Source: Elizabethkingia bruuniana (lineage in GTDB: Bacteria > Bacteroidota > Bacteroidia > Flavobacteriales > Weeksellaceae). From it: a stretch of DNA of 64,000 nucleotides. The notes under the pieces were generated by a model, which was given only the letters and a program-made list of their open reading frames with translations, was not told where the DNA came from and searched no databases. The DNA lies in contig NZ_CP014337.1 in NCBI RefSeq assembly GCF_002024805.1, forward strand, positions 2,852,001 through 2,916,000, written 5' to 3'. Shown in pieces: positions 7,059 through 14,674 of the stretch (the stretch's first letter is position 1; every line of letters starts with the position of its first letter). Made by a program: the position numbers and the translations under genes.

Positions 7059-7231
7059 ATCGTCTGATTTTCGCAGTAATATGCCTTAAATTGAAAGTAA
7101 AATATATACTTGGTCTTTATGCCTAATTCTTTTTTGATCTCGTTTTTTATTTTCTGGGCAGTACCCAAAGAGCAGACACATAAATCCGCTATATCTTGTA
7201 ATTTTAATATCTGATATTCACCGTAAGTCAT
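7055..7231 (-). CDS. Small helix-turn-helix phage protein (58 aa)
   Basis: Translating the minus strand gives 58 aa starting MTYGEYQILKLQDIADLCVC. The segment ILKLQDIADLCVCSLGTAQK followed by IKNEIKKELGI has the spacing of a helix-turn-helix with a recognition helix. The ATG is 2 bp after the upstream stop. The last codons overlap the 10-bp phased repeats that precede the structural operon, so it is a plausible regulator of the switch to structural gene expression. Regulator role is inference. Confidence 0.55.
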   Translation of the reverse strand: MTYGEYQILKLQDIADLCVCSLGTAQKIKNEIKKELGIKTKYIFYFQFKAYYCENQTI

Positions 7232-7233
7232 AA

Positions 7234-7449
7234 CTAAATATATTCAGGAGTTTCATCTAATCCAGTAACATAAATCTCTTGATTACCAAGGTTAGAAATA
7301 AGAAGAACTACATTACTGCTTTTACCAGTTACCCAGACAGACATAAAAACAAAAACACCATCGATAATTTTAAAAGCAACATTGTACTTTTCACAAAGCT
7401 CTCTGAAACGAGGCTGATCTTTTACTTTAATTCTTAGAAACAATTCCAT
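7234..7449 (-). CDS. Small phage early protein, unknown
   Basis: 71 aa, starting 7 bp after the stop of the upstream gene. The sequence (MELFLRIKVKDQPRFRELCE...) suggests an alpha-beta fold with alternating hydrophobics (FKIIDGVFVFMSVWV, SNVVLLISNLG), without signal peptide or clear membrane span. Position between rep and the HTH gene suggests a replication or regulatory accessory. No family recognised. Confidence 0.55.
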   Translation of the reverse strand: MELFLRIKVKDQPRFRELCEKYNVAFKIIDGVFVFMSVWVTGKSSNVVLLISNLGNQEIYVTGLDETPEYI

Positions 7450-7456
7450 AAAGAAG

Positions 7457-7699
7457 TTATTTTGAATAAATATCGATTTGTCCGCACTTTCTAAACTTAA
7501 CCGTGTGTTTATCCCTTTTCATAGCGTTAGCGCATTTTTGCACGGTTTCTGCGTTTTTCTCTCCCAGATATTCCGAAAGCTGACCCGCTCCGACAAAGTG
7601 CCTTTGTCTTTTTCCGTTATGATCGTAGTAGGTTAATACAAACCTGAAATGGTGATTTAAGTAAATTGTATTCATAAGATTTAGTAGTTTTTGTATCAT
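7457..7699 (-). CDS. Small phage early protein downstream of rep
   Basis: 80 aa if started at 7699, where ATGA overlaps the rep stop (TGA at 7696-7698), a typical coupled start; another Met at 7675 would give 72 aa. The C-terminal part is basic (YYDHNGKRQRHF, AMKRDKHTVKFRKCG) and may contain a helix-turn-helix-like or DNA-binding segment (GAGQLSEYLGEKNAETVQKC). Likely DNA-related function next to Rep; no family recognised. Confidence 0.55.
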   Translation of the reverse strand: MIQKLLNLMNTIYLNHHFRFVLTYYDHNGKRQRHFVGAGQLSEYLGEKNAETVQKCANAMKRDKHTVKFRKCGQIDIYSK

Positions 7700-8775
7700 A
7701 GTTCTAAAGAAGTTTGAAACCATCGAACCTTTGCAGGTTCTGGAGTTGGTATTGGTTTGGGTTCGTCTGTATCTCTGTAGAGATAATCAAACATGCGTTG
7801 GTAATGAACCTTTACAAACCATTGAAGATTCACAGAGCATTCTTTTAAAAGTCGGGTTGTGTTTCCTTTCCAACATTTTACCCAGTCTTTTATACTGTCT
7901 TCCAGTTCTATTTTTTCCATACGGTTAATAAGTTCATTTAAATGAACAGTATCAGATTCATAGAATTTAGGGTAATCAATATTCAAAAGGTCTTTTGAGC
8001 ATCCCCACATCTTACCAATGATCGGGCGTTTAGGTTTTCCGGTCTTTTTATCGTGGGTATCTGCTTTGGTTAAATACTTGCACACGTATGCTACTACGTC
8101 TTTTACATTACGCAGGGATTCTATACGGGTTGAGTTGTAAGCCGGAGGATAGCCCATCTTTTGCAAATAGCCATTCCAAACCCTTTTCAAAGTATCTTTA
8201 TTGATAAAGGCATCAAACAGGATATGATAATGGATATTTCCGTTACCCTGAACCTCTGCACGCCAGAAGAACTGGCGAACACGAGGCGCTTTTATATTCG
8301 TTTTCATCTTTGTAGTAGGGTTTATTAAATAACTGTCTACTTTCTTGATGTGGTCTAAGAATTTTCTAAGGGTTTGATTAAACTCCTTATCAGTGTGTCT
8401 TTGTGCCTCTGTAATTGTGAGCGTACAAAGAGTGAGGGTGCGGTTTCGGATACTATTTTGAACGCTGTACCTTGATAATACACCCTTGCTAAATACGGAT
8501 GCGATTTTAAGAAGCTTTTTTGCCACTGTACCCGAGAGAGCGCCGGAATATTCTTTTTGCGTCTCATTTTTATACGTTTCTTTAAAAACATTCGCATAGG
8601 CGTTAATATCCTGTACTGTTTTGGCGTTTCGTAACCGTGTAATAAGTTTACTCTGGTTATTTTGTTTGAGATTGGATAGTGATTTTTCATTATACTTTCT
8701 TGGGAAGGTTGATTTTTTATATTGGACTACGGTGTGAGGTTTTACAACCGCTACATCTATTACCTCATACTGCAT
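7696..8775 (-). CDS. HUH rolling-circle replication initiation protein (phiX174 gpA-like)
   Basis: 359 aa from the Met at 8775; an upstream in-frame Met at 8820 would add 15 hydrophobic residues that look non-native. Motif I lies around LTLCTLTIT (about 114-122), motif II is GNIHYHILFDAF with His182-Tyr-His184, and motif III is AYVCKYLTK with Tyr230 and Tyr234 three residues apart and Lys233. Twin tyrosines with this spacing occur in phiX174 gpA (Tyr343/Tyr347), which nicks the origin and circularises genomes in rolling-circle replication. It is the first gene of the element, downstream of the palindrome-rich intergenic region that probably contains its nick site. Confidence 0.85.
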   Translation of the reverse strand: MQYEVIDVAVVKPHTVVQYKKSTFPRKYNEKSLSNLKQNNQSKLITRLRNAKTVQDINAYANVFKETYKNETQKEYSGALSGTVAKKLLKIASVFSKGVLSRYSVQNSIRNRTLTLCTLTITEAQRHTDKEFNQTLRKFLDHIKKVDSYLINPTTKMKTNIKAPRVRQFFWRAEVQGNGNIHYHILFDAFINKDTLKRVWNGYLQKMGYPPAYNSTRIESLRNVKDVVAYVCKYLTKADTHDKKTGKPKRPIIGKMWGCSKDLLNIDYPKFYESDTVHLNELINRMEKIELEDSIKDWVKCWKGNTTRLLKECSVNLQWFVKVHYQRMFDYLYRDTDEPKPIPTPEPAKVRWFQTSLEL

Positions 8776-8869
8776 AGAGAAACCAATAAAAAAGACCCCA
8801 AAGAATGAATTTCGACACAACCGAATGTTAGGATAAACACATACTTATTCGGTGGTAAAACTAAACGCA

Positions 8870-8899
8870 GAAAGCCCTTCGGGAATACTCCGAAAGGCT
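8870..8899. repeat. GC-rich stem-loop upstream of rep
   Basis: AGCCCTTCGG and CCGAAAGGCT form a stem of about 10 bp with one mismatch around a short loop. It is the most GC-rich part of the intergenic region and lies between rep and the AT-rich palindromes. Possible replication or packaging hairpin of the ssDNA element. Confidence 0.5.
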
Positions 8900-8990
8900 C
8901 ATTAATAAAGGCTTTTTTATTTTTCATTTCTAGGCTAATAATTCGTTAGCGAATCATTGCACTAGCTACTTGAACTTACGAATTTACAAT

Positions 8991-9032
8991 GATATATTTT
9001 TATATATCGATTATTCATAATAATGAATAATC
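8991..9032. repeat. Two abutting perfect hairpins
   Basis: GATATAT/ATATATC (8991-8997, 9002-9008) is directly followed by GATTATTCAT/ATGAATAATC (9009-9018, 9023-9032). Both have 4-nt loops and there is no base between them, giving a cruciform-capable pair. Confidence 0.6.
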
Positions 9033-9054
9033 ATTTCATCAAGTGTGTTTTTGG

Positions 9055-9082
9055 GAATCGTATTATTTATTTAATACGATTC
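9055..9082. repeat. 28-bp palindrome with 11-6-11 layout
   Basis: Perfect 11-bp arms GAATCGTATTA (9055-9065) and TAATACGATTC (9072-9082) around a 6-bp centre TTTATT. This is the size and spacing of a Xer recombination (dif-like) site. It is followed by TTTTTC, so a bidirectional terminator is an alternative. Confidence 0.5.
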
Positions 9083-9174
9083 TTTTTCATATTAGCATTT
9101 TTCATAATTTAGTAAATAAAGATAAATCATAATGATTTATAATATTTTTAATCAACACTAATGCTTTATATTGT

Positions 9175-10011
9175 ATGAAAAACGCTCTTTTTTTAGCAAT
9201 TCTATTTATTGTAACATTTGCTAAATCACAAACACATCGATACATTTACGAGCTACAATTCAAATATGACTCTACAGAAACGGACCGCGCCAAACTCAAT
9301 ATGGTTCTGGATATTAATCCTAAAGAAGTAAAATTCTATGGAAGAGATTTGCTGATTACAGACTCGATTAATAAAAAAACGGGAGGTGACAATAAATTTG
9401 TCGATATGTCCGGGCAAATTGTAAAACGTAAACTCAATTCTTTTGAAAACGAGAATTTCACTACCATTAAATTTGGCTACTACACTTACAAAACAAATGA
9501 CAAAGTAGACTGGAAAATTTCTAATGAAACCAAAAAAGTTCAGAATTATACGCTTCAAAAAGCGACTACCGGATTTGGGGGCAGAAACTGGACCGCATGG
9601 TTTTGCAAAGATATTCCTTTTAATGAAGGCCCCTATAAATTTCGGGGATTACCCGGATTAATTTTTGAAATCCAGGATGACAAACAAAATTTTATATACA
9701 CTCTTGTAAAAAGTCAGAATCTGAAAGAAACCTATCCTACCCAGGATTTTGTCGAATCATTTTTCGGAAGTAAGGCGGTACCCATTACCGAACAACAAAA
9801 GCAAAAATTATTTATGGAATACTATAATGATCCTTTCGCCTATGAGAGAAATAATTTTGCAAAAACAAATGGTGACTGGAAGATTAACATCAACGGAAAA
9901 GAAATACAAAATCTGGATGAGCTGAATACACAGACGAAGAATATGCAGGAGCTTATTAAAAAATACAACAATCCTGCTGAACTAAACAAAGCAATACATT
10001 ACCCTTATTAA
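9175..10011 (+). CDS. GLPGLI family secreted protein
   Basis: 278 aa with a signal peptide (about 1-18) and the family-naming GLPGLI motif at 158-163 within FRGLPGLIFEI. The family is common in Bacteroidota and of unknown function; proteins are exported and often occur in several copies. A paralogue lies at 35113-35934 in this window and shares the YTLQKA...FGG(R)xW and GPYKFRGLPGLIFEI blocks. It stands alone, next to the right end of the phage-like element. Confidence 0.9.
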   Translation: MKNALFLAILFIVTFAKSQTHRYIYELQFKYDSTETDRAKLNMVLDINPKEVKFYGRDLLITDSINKKTGGDNKFVDMSGQIVKRKLNSFENENFTTIKFGYYTYKTNDKVDWKISNETKKVQNYTLQKATTGFGGRNWTAWFCKDIPFNEGPYKFRGLPGLIFEIQDDKQNFIYTLVKSQNLKETYPTQDFVESFFGSKAVPITEQQKQKLFMEYYNDPFAYERNNFAKTNGDWKININGKEIQNLDELNTQTKNMQELIKKYNNPAELNKAIHYPY

Positions 10012-10077
10012 TCAGATTTTGTTGTTATGAAGATGTACTTATTCTAAAACCTGTTTAAATTTTAATTCAAAAAAGTA

Positions 10078-10111
10078 TTAGACTTCGACAAGCTCAGCCT
10101 GACACGTCTAA
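10078..10111. repeat. Possible dispersed intergenic repeat
   Basis: A 34-bp stretch bounded by TTAGAC and GTCTAA contains the core CTTCGACAAGCTCAGCCTGA. Very similar cores are, to my recollection, scattered through intergenic regions of flavobacterial genomes. Only one copy is visible here, so repeat status rests on outside knowledge. Confidence 0.35.
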
Positions 10112-10195
10112 AAATAAAATACTTGAGACAAACAATGTTACTCTAAGCAAATTCAAACAGGCTCTAAGTCTTTAAACACTTTAGTTAAAAAAAGT

Positions 10196-10222
10196 CAAGC
10201 CTGAATATAGTATTCAGGCTTG
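10196..10222. terminator. Strong bidirectional terminator
   Basis: Perfect 12-bp arms CAAGCCTGAATA/TATTCAGGCTTG with a 3-nt loop. On the minus strand it is followed by ACTTTTTTT and ends the susD operon; on the plus strand TATATTTTTATT follows, so it can also stop transcripts from the GLPGLI gene. Confidence 0.85.
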
Positions 10223-10244
10223 TATATTTTTATTAAAATGTATG

Positions 10245-11699
10245 CTACTTAATCAGCCACATAACACCATTAATATTATCACCACCAGGATATTGCCTGT
10301 TAACAGCATTGGTAAGGTTTGTATTATTGTTAGTAATTTCTGTAGAAGGATACATCCATCTTTTAGGAATTTTTCCGTCATTCAGAATACCTTTTCTGTC
10401 CGTATTAAATTTAGGGAAGCCTGTTCTCCTCTGGTCATAGAAAATTCTCCATCCGGTATTAAAGAATAAAGCGGTATGCTTTTCATCCATAATCTGCTGT
10501 ATTTCGCTGTTAGGTTGCAGTGCTATAGTAGATTGCGCTAAATAAGCAGCAGCATCTGCACTTCCAATTTTATAGAAATCCATAGAAGCACTGATTCCCT
10601 TTATATAATAAGCGTTTGCATTTCCACCAATCCAGCCTCTTACAGCAGCCTCTGCCAAAATAAACTGCAATTCTGCATATCCCATCAACAATGTCGGTTC
10701 ATTAATCGGGTCATCAAAATATCTTGGATTAATTCTCGATGCTAAACCATTGGATGCATCCGTTGAATTTTTTCCTAAATCTTCACTTCCATAAAGACCA
10801 TCATAATAACTAAAAGGATCAGTTGGTATCACCCCCACTGTACTTGTTTTCTTTTCAGCCATTTTAAACAATCTGGGGTCTTTGGACTTTTTAAGCTTAT
10901 CCACAAAACTTTGCTCCATATAGTAGGCTGTTTTCAGATCATTGCTGTTAAAATAAGGGTAACGGTTATTCACCAGATTATAAAACGGCAAAGCTCCACT
11001 ATCCGCACTTCCTTCCATAATAGGGTTCTGAGACGGGTTATTCACAATATCAGCGAAAGACTGTTTTACATTCAGATCCGAATCATCAGCTCTTTTAGAT
11101 AAATCCATTAGAATTCTTAATCTGTAAGAATTAATCAGTTTTCTCCATTTAAGCAAATCACCATTATAGATAATATCACCGCTAATATTTGTATTGAACT
11201 TAGAAAGCTCTGTATTGGCTAAAGCCAATTCATTAAGCACTCCTTTGTAAACACTTTTCTGATCATCATATTTAGGAGCAAAAACGCCATCTTTTACCGC
11301 TTCACTATACGGGATATCACCAAAGGTTTCGGTAAGCGAGATAAAAAAGTAAGATCTAAAAAAGCGAGCCAGGGACTTATAAACCGGATTACCCGTCCTG
11401 TCAGCTTCCTGCACCATTTTTTCTACCTGCTTGACATTGTCATAATTACCAAAGGATCCACGCTGCCAGTTATAATACTGCTGAGCATTAACACCATTTA
11501 TATAAGCCAGTTGTCTGGATGCTAATGCTGCACCTGCATCAATATTTTTAAATGCATTCACCTCGATATCAGGCAACAGGAAATCCGGACTTACACGTAC
11601 GACACGATTAGGATCATCCTGATAATCTTCGACTTTACTACAGCCTGACAAACCTAATACTGTGATTAATGTTAAAGAGTATATTTTAGTTAATTTCAT
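10245..11699 (-). CDS. SusD/RagB-like nutrient-binding lipoprotein
   Basis: 484 aa with a lipobox ending at Cys20 (GLSGCS), so surface- or outer-membrane-anchored. The helical, TPR-like sequence with the N-terminal pattern DPNRVVRVSPDFLLPDIEVN resembles the SusD-like group 2 family. Such proteins form the lid of SusC channels and bind the imported ligand. It is last in an operon with a SusC receptor (17-bp gap) and a phosphatase-superfamily enzyme. The ligand is not known; the enzyme suggests a phosphoester or phosphonate compound rather than a plain glycan. Confidence 0.9.
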   Translation of the reverse strand: MKLTKIYSLTLITVLGLSGCSKVEDYQDDPNRVVRVSPDFLLPDIEVNAFKNIDAGAALASRQLAYINGVNAQQYYNWQRGSFGNYDNVKQVEKMVQEADRTGNPVYKSLARFFRSYFFISLTETFGDIPYSEAVKDGVFAPKYDDQKSVYKGVLNELALANTELSKFNTNISGDIIYNGDLLKWRKLINSYRLRILMDLSKRADDSDLNVKQSFADIVNNPSQNPIMEGSADSGALPFYNLVNNRYPYFNSNDLKTAYYMEQSFVDKLKKSKDPRLFKMAEKKTSTVGVIPTDPFSYYDGLYGSEDLGKNSTDASNGLASRINPRYFDDPINEPTLLMGYAELQFILAEAAVRGWIGGNANAYYIKGISASMDFYKIGSADAAAYLAQSTIALQPNSEIQQIMDEKHTALFFNTGWRIFYDQRRTGFPKFNTDRKGILNDGKIPKRWMYPSTEITNNNTNLTNAVNRQYPGGDNINGVMWLIK

Positions 11700-11716
11700 T
11701 TCTGTTGTGTTTTTAA

Positions 11717-14650
11717 TTAGAATTTCACGTTGATGTTTACCCCAAAGCTTCTCGTTGCTGGCGTCTGAAGATTATCCACACCTGAATCCGGATCAATATT
11801 CTTAATTTTTGACGCTAACCAAAGATTCCTTCCTATTAAGGAAATACTTGCTGCAGACAAGTTCAGTTTTTCCACAAAAGATTTCCCGAAGTTATAAGTC
11901 AACGTTACCTCTCTCAGCTTAATAAACGTTTGTTTATAATAGTGATAATTGCTTTCAAATGCATTACTTGTAGTTTGCATATAAGCATTGTAATTTACCG
12001 CTACATCATTTGGTGCAAATTTTCGGGTATCCGATACTACATTACCATTTTCGTCATAGGTAATAGAACCACTTACAACTTTCACCCCCGGTGCGATATA
12101 GGTATTTTTCCCGGCATTGGCATCATCCCGGAACTGATTAACTGTTCCCGGCGCAATACCACCCCACCACATTTTCTGGTTGGTTGTAGAATACATCATC
12201 CCACCAATTCTACCGTCAAATAATAAAGAAAGTGAAAAGTTCTTGTAGCTGAAATTATGAGAGAAGCCATATGTCCAGTCCGGATTGGAATATCCCATAA
12301 AAATTGGAATAGGAGAAGTATTATTCACAGGATAACCATTTTGCAATACCAATTTTCCGTCTGGTGATGTTTCATAACCACTAGTCATCAACTTGTCTGT
12401 ACGTTCACCTCCACGAACATATTCGTTAGTCCTGTCTTTTCCCATATAAATTTCTGCTAAATATCGTCTGTACTGACTAAAATTAATTTGGGTACTCCAT
12501 CTGAAATCTGCCTTTTTAAATATATCTGCACTTAGCGTGAATTCTATACCTTTTCTTTTATAAACATTCCCGTTCGTTTGGAAATATTTATACCCTGATC
12601 CTTCAGATAATGGAACTTGTTCTAATTGATTGTAATCTCTGGCATTGAAATAAGCAACATCTAAATTGATTCTGTTTTTCAGGAATATTAGATTTGTACC
12701 TATTTCCCAGGAATCTGTTGTTTGTGGTTTTATATTCTGATCAATTAGTATATTTCCAAAAGCAAATGCTGGTTGCCCATTCCATCCCACCTTTTTTTCA
12801 AAAGCAGAAATATAACCATAAGGATCATTCCCAATTTTTCCGGATGTTACACTAGCATAAGATCCCCGCAATTTTGCCAGATTAATCCAGGAAGGAAGGT
12901 TAAATAATTGATTCAGCAATAATGATCCGGAAACCGATGGATAGAAATACTCATTATTCCCTTTTGGCAGGGTCGATATTTTATCATAACGCGCTGTCAT
13001 ATTCAGGAAGAATGTCTTGTAGAACTCCATATCTACATAACCATATACACTGTTGATTTGCTCATATTCTTTCCTGTTTCTATCTCCATCTGTAGGAATA
13101 AATAACGGACCAATACTATTAAAAAGATTATACCAACCCGGAGTCACCAAACCATCAGTCCGTATTTCACTATTTTTCATTTCTCTGTAATAGTTCGCTA
13201 CATAACCTTCCGCACTTAGTGTAAAATTATCCGAATAGTTGTTCTGATATTTCAGACCTAATTCTGAAGTGATGTCAAAGTAATTATTACTCACCTGACT
13301 ATAGTTTCCTAATGACTTATTTCCATAGCCGATATAACTCTTAGGCTCACGGTATTCACGGTTCAGGCTATATACATTAATTCCGACACGAGCCTTAGCC
13401 GTTAATTTCGGAACAATCTGATATTCCAGATTTACATTCCCCATAACATTATCCTTATAGTAAGGCCTTTGATATTCATAAGCCTGGAAATACGGGTTAT
13501 TGTAATAAGATACATTGTAATGTCTTTGCTGGTAACCTTCTTTACCAGGAACCCAATAATTCCTCAGATCCCTTACATCTACATCCGCTCCTGTCCACAA
13601 AACAAGATTATACAGATAGTTGGTAGGCCCATATCCTACTTCTGGAAAATTGGAAGTATATGTTTTATTATAAGTTAAAGCTGTGTTGATCGTCAGGTTT
13701 TTAACCGGATTTACAGATCCTGCTAAACTGATAGATGTTGTTTTCAGATTCGTATTCGGAACAATACCCTTTTGGTAAATATTGGAAAGTGAAAGCCTGA
13801 AAGTTGCTTTCTCATTACCCCAGTCTACACTTACATTATTGGACTGGATAAGCCCCGTTTCAAAGAAATTTTTAATATTGTTTTTACCGCGGGAAATCCA
13901 GGGCAATGGAATCAATTTCCCGGTAACCGGATCTACAGTACTGTTATACTGAGGTGTTTCGAAATATCCACTGGGAGTATTCGGATCTCTCTGATCCAGC
14001 TTAGGCCCCCAGATCCATCCGCCGCCTTCACTACCAGATCCCTGACCATTGATATACGCATATTTTCCATTATTCCCGCCACCATAAGTTGTCTGAACTT
14101 CCGGAATACGGATAAAGGAGGTCTGAAACATCGTAGAGTTATTAAAAGAAACCGTTAGTTTTCCTTTCTTACCCTTTTTAGTGGTAATCATAATCGCTCC
14201 GTCTTTACCCACAGAACCGTAAAGCGCAGAAGCAGTTGGCCCTTTTAATACACTGATATTGTCAATATCATCCGCATTTACTCTCCATAAATCGGCAGTT
14301 CTGTCCGGTATCCCATCTATAACAATTAATGGTGTTGTTCCCCTCAGATTAATCCCCGGATTTTGGAAAAGATCGGTACTGTTCCGGATATTCAATCCGG
14401 CAACACGTCCGGAAAGTGAGTTGATAAAGTTTGGTTCTTTTGCCTTCTCAAAGACATCACCTTTTACTTCCTGAACAGCATAACCTAATGCCTTCTTTTC
14501 TTTTTTGATCCCCAAAGCTGTAATAACAACCTCATCAATCTTTTTCTCCCCTGTTTTCAGAGTGTCCGTACCACTTGTTTTGGGTACATTTTGAGCATAC
14601 GCTTCCAGACCGGAGACCAGCCCCAGTGCAATTAAAAGTTGTAATTTCAT
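11717..14650 (-). CDS. SusC/RagA-type TonB-dependent outer-membrane receptor
   Basis: 977 aa. The signal peptide (about 1-19) is followed almost directly by the DEVVITALG segment and the plug domain (about 40-160, with GRVAGLNI, LRGTTPLIVIDGIP and ALYGSVGKDGAIMITTK) and then a long beta barrel ending in a Phe (VNINVKF). Unlike many SusC proteins it lacks the N-terminal carboxypeptidase-like extension. Energised by TonB-ExbBD, it imports substrate captured by the adjacent SusD. It follows the phosphatase gene by 24 bp in the same operon. Confidence 0.95.
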   Translation of the reverse strand: MKLQLLIALGLVSGLEAYAQNVPKTSGTDTLKTGEKKIDEVVITALGIKKEKKALGYAVQEVKGDVFEKAKEPNFINSLSGRVAGLNIRNSTDLFQNPGINLRGTTPLIVIDGIPDRTADLWRVNADDIDNISVLKGPTASALYGSVGKDGAIMITTKKGKKGKLTVSFNNSTMFQTSFIRIPEVQTTYGGGNNGKYAYINGQGSGSEGGGWIWGPKLDQRDPNTPSGYFETPQYNSTVDPVTGKLIPLPWISRGKNNIKNFFETGLIQSNNVSVDWGNEKATFRLSLSNIYQKGIVPNTNLKTTSISLAGSVNPVKNLTINTALTYNKTYTSNFPEVGYGPTNYLYNLVLWTGADVDVRDLRNYWVPGKEGYQQRHYNVSYYNNPYFQAYEYQRPYYKDNVMGNVNLEYQIVPKLTAKARVGINVYSLNREYREPKSYIGYGNKSLGNYSQVSNNYFDITSELGLKYQNNYSDNFTLSAEGYVANYYREMKNSEIRTDGLVTPGWYNLFNSIGPLFIPTDGDRNRKEYEQINSVYGYVDMEFYKTFFLNMTARYDKISTLPKGNNEYFYPSVSGSLLLNQLFNLPSWINLAKLRGSYASVTSGKIGNDPYGYISAFEKKVGWNGQPAFAFGNILIDQNIKPQTTDSWEIGTNLIFLKNRINLDVAYFNARDYNQLEQVPLSEGSGYKYFQTNGNVYKRKGIEFTLSADIFKKADFRWSTQINFSQYRRYLAEIYMGKDRTNEYVRGGERTDKLMTSGYETSPDGKLVLQNGYPVNNTSPIPIFMGYSNPDWTYGFSHNFSYKNFSLSLLFDGRIGGMMYSTTNQKMWWGGIAPGTVNQFRDDANAGKNTYIAPGVKVVSGSITYDENGNVVSDTRKFAPNDVAVNYNAYMQTTSNAFESNYHYYKQTFIKLREVTLTYNFGKSFVEKLNLSAASISLIGRNLWLASKIKNIDPDSGVDNLQTPATRSFGVNINVKF

Positions 14651-14674
14651 GAATAGATTCTTATTTAGTGTGTT

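Larger units (their letters stand above)
1592..9145 (-). mobile_element. Putative integrated ssDNA phage (FLiP-like or new group)
   Basis: About 7.5 kb of tightly packed, nearly all minus-strand small genes: rep, three small early genes, then a structural/lysis block. Visible hallmarks are a HUH Rep with twin tyrosines, a GH24-type lysozyme, a candidate beta-rich capsid protein and at least eight proteins with a single hydrophobic segment, as expected for a virion with an internal membrane. No Zot/pI ATPase, integrase, portal or terminase is present, and the coding content fits a 7-9 kb circular ssDNA genome. Known: FLiP (Finnlakeviridae) infects Flavobacterium, has about 9 kb of circular ssDNA and a lipid-containing icosahedral particle. 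The assignment to that group is inference, and the exact ends are not defined because no convincing direct repeats were found. Confidence 0.7.
8821..9174. other. Palindrome-rich intergenic region (putative ssDNA origin/packaging region)
   Basis: 354 bp without a gene, between rep and the flanking GLPGLI gene. It holds a GC-rich stem (8870-8899), a small ATTCG/CGAAT hairpin (8941-8954) and perfect palindromes at 8991-9008 (7-bp arms), 9009-9032 (10-bp arms), 9055-9082 (11-bp arms) and 9122-9140 (9-bp arms). Such hairpin clusters are typical of the intergenic regions of filamentous and other ssDNA phages, where they carry origins and packaging signals. Part of the right side must also contain the promoter of the GLPGLI gene. 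Confidence 0.6.

Noticed and set aside
9055-9082. Simple terminator as the only explanation of the 11-6-11 palindrome
   Set aside because: Not fully excluded, but no plus-strand gene ends nearby, and on the minus strand it lies upstream of rep, so termination alone does not explain it.
1592-9145. Filamentous (inovirus) or tailed-phage prophage
   Set aside because: No Zot/pI ATPase or pIII-type protein, and no terminase, portal, tail or integrase genes were seen.
1592-9145. Gokushovirus/microvirus prophage
   Set aside because: The Rep has similar motifs, but no capsid gene of about 500 aa or pilot/spike gene set is present, and the number of tiny membrane proteins does not fit.
1684-9174. 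Direct-repeat attachment sites at the element ends
   Set aside because: Comparison of both flanks gave only 8-9 bp AT-rich matches (such as ATTAATAAA and CATAATAA), expected by chance.
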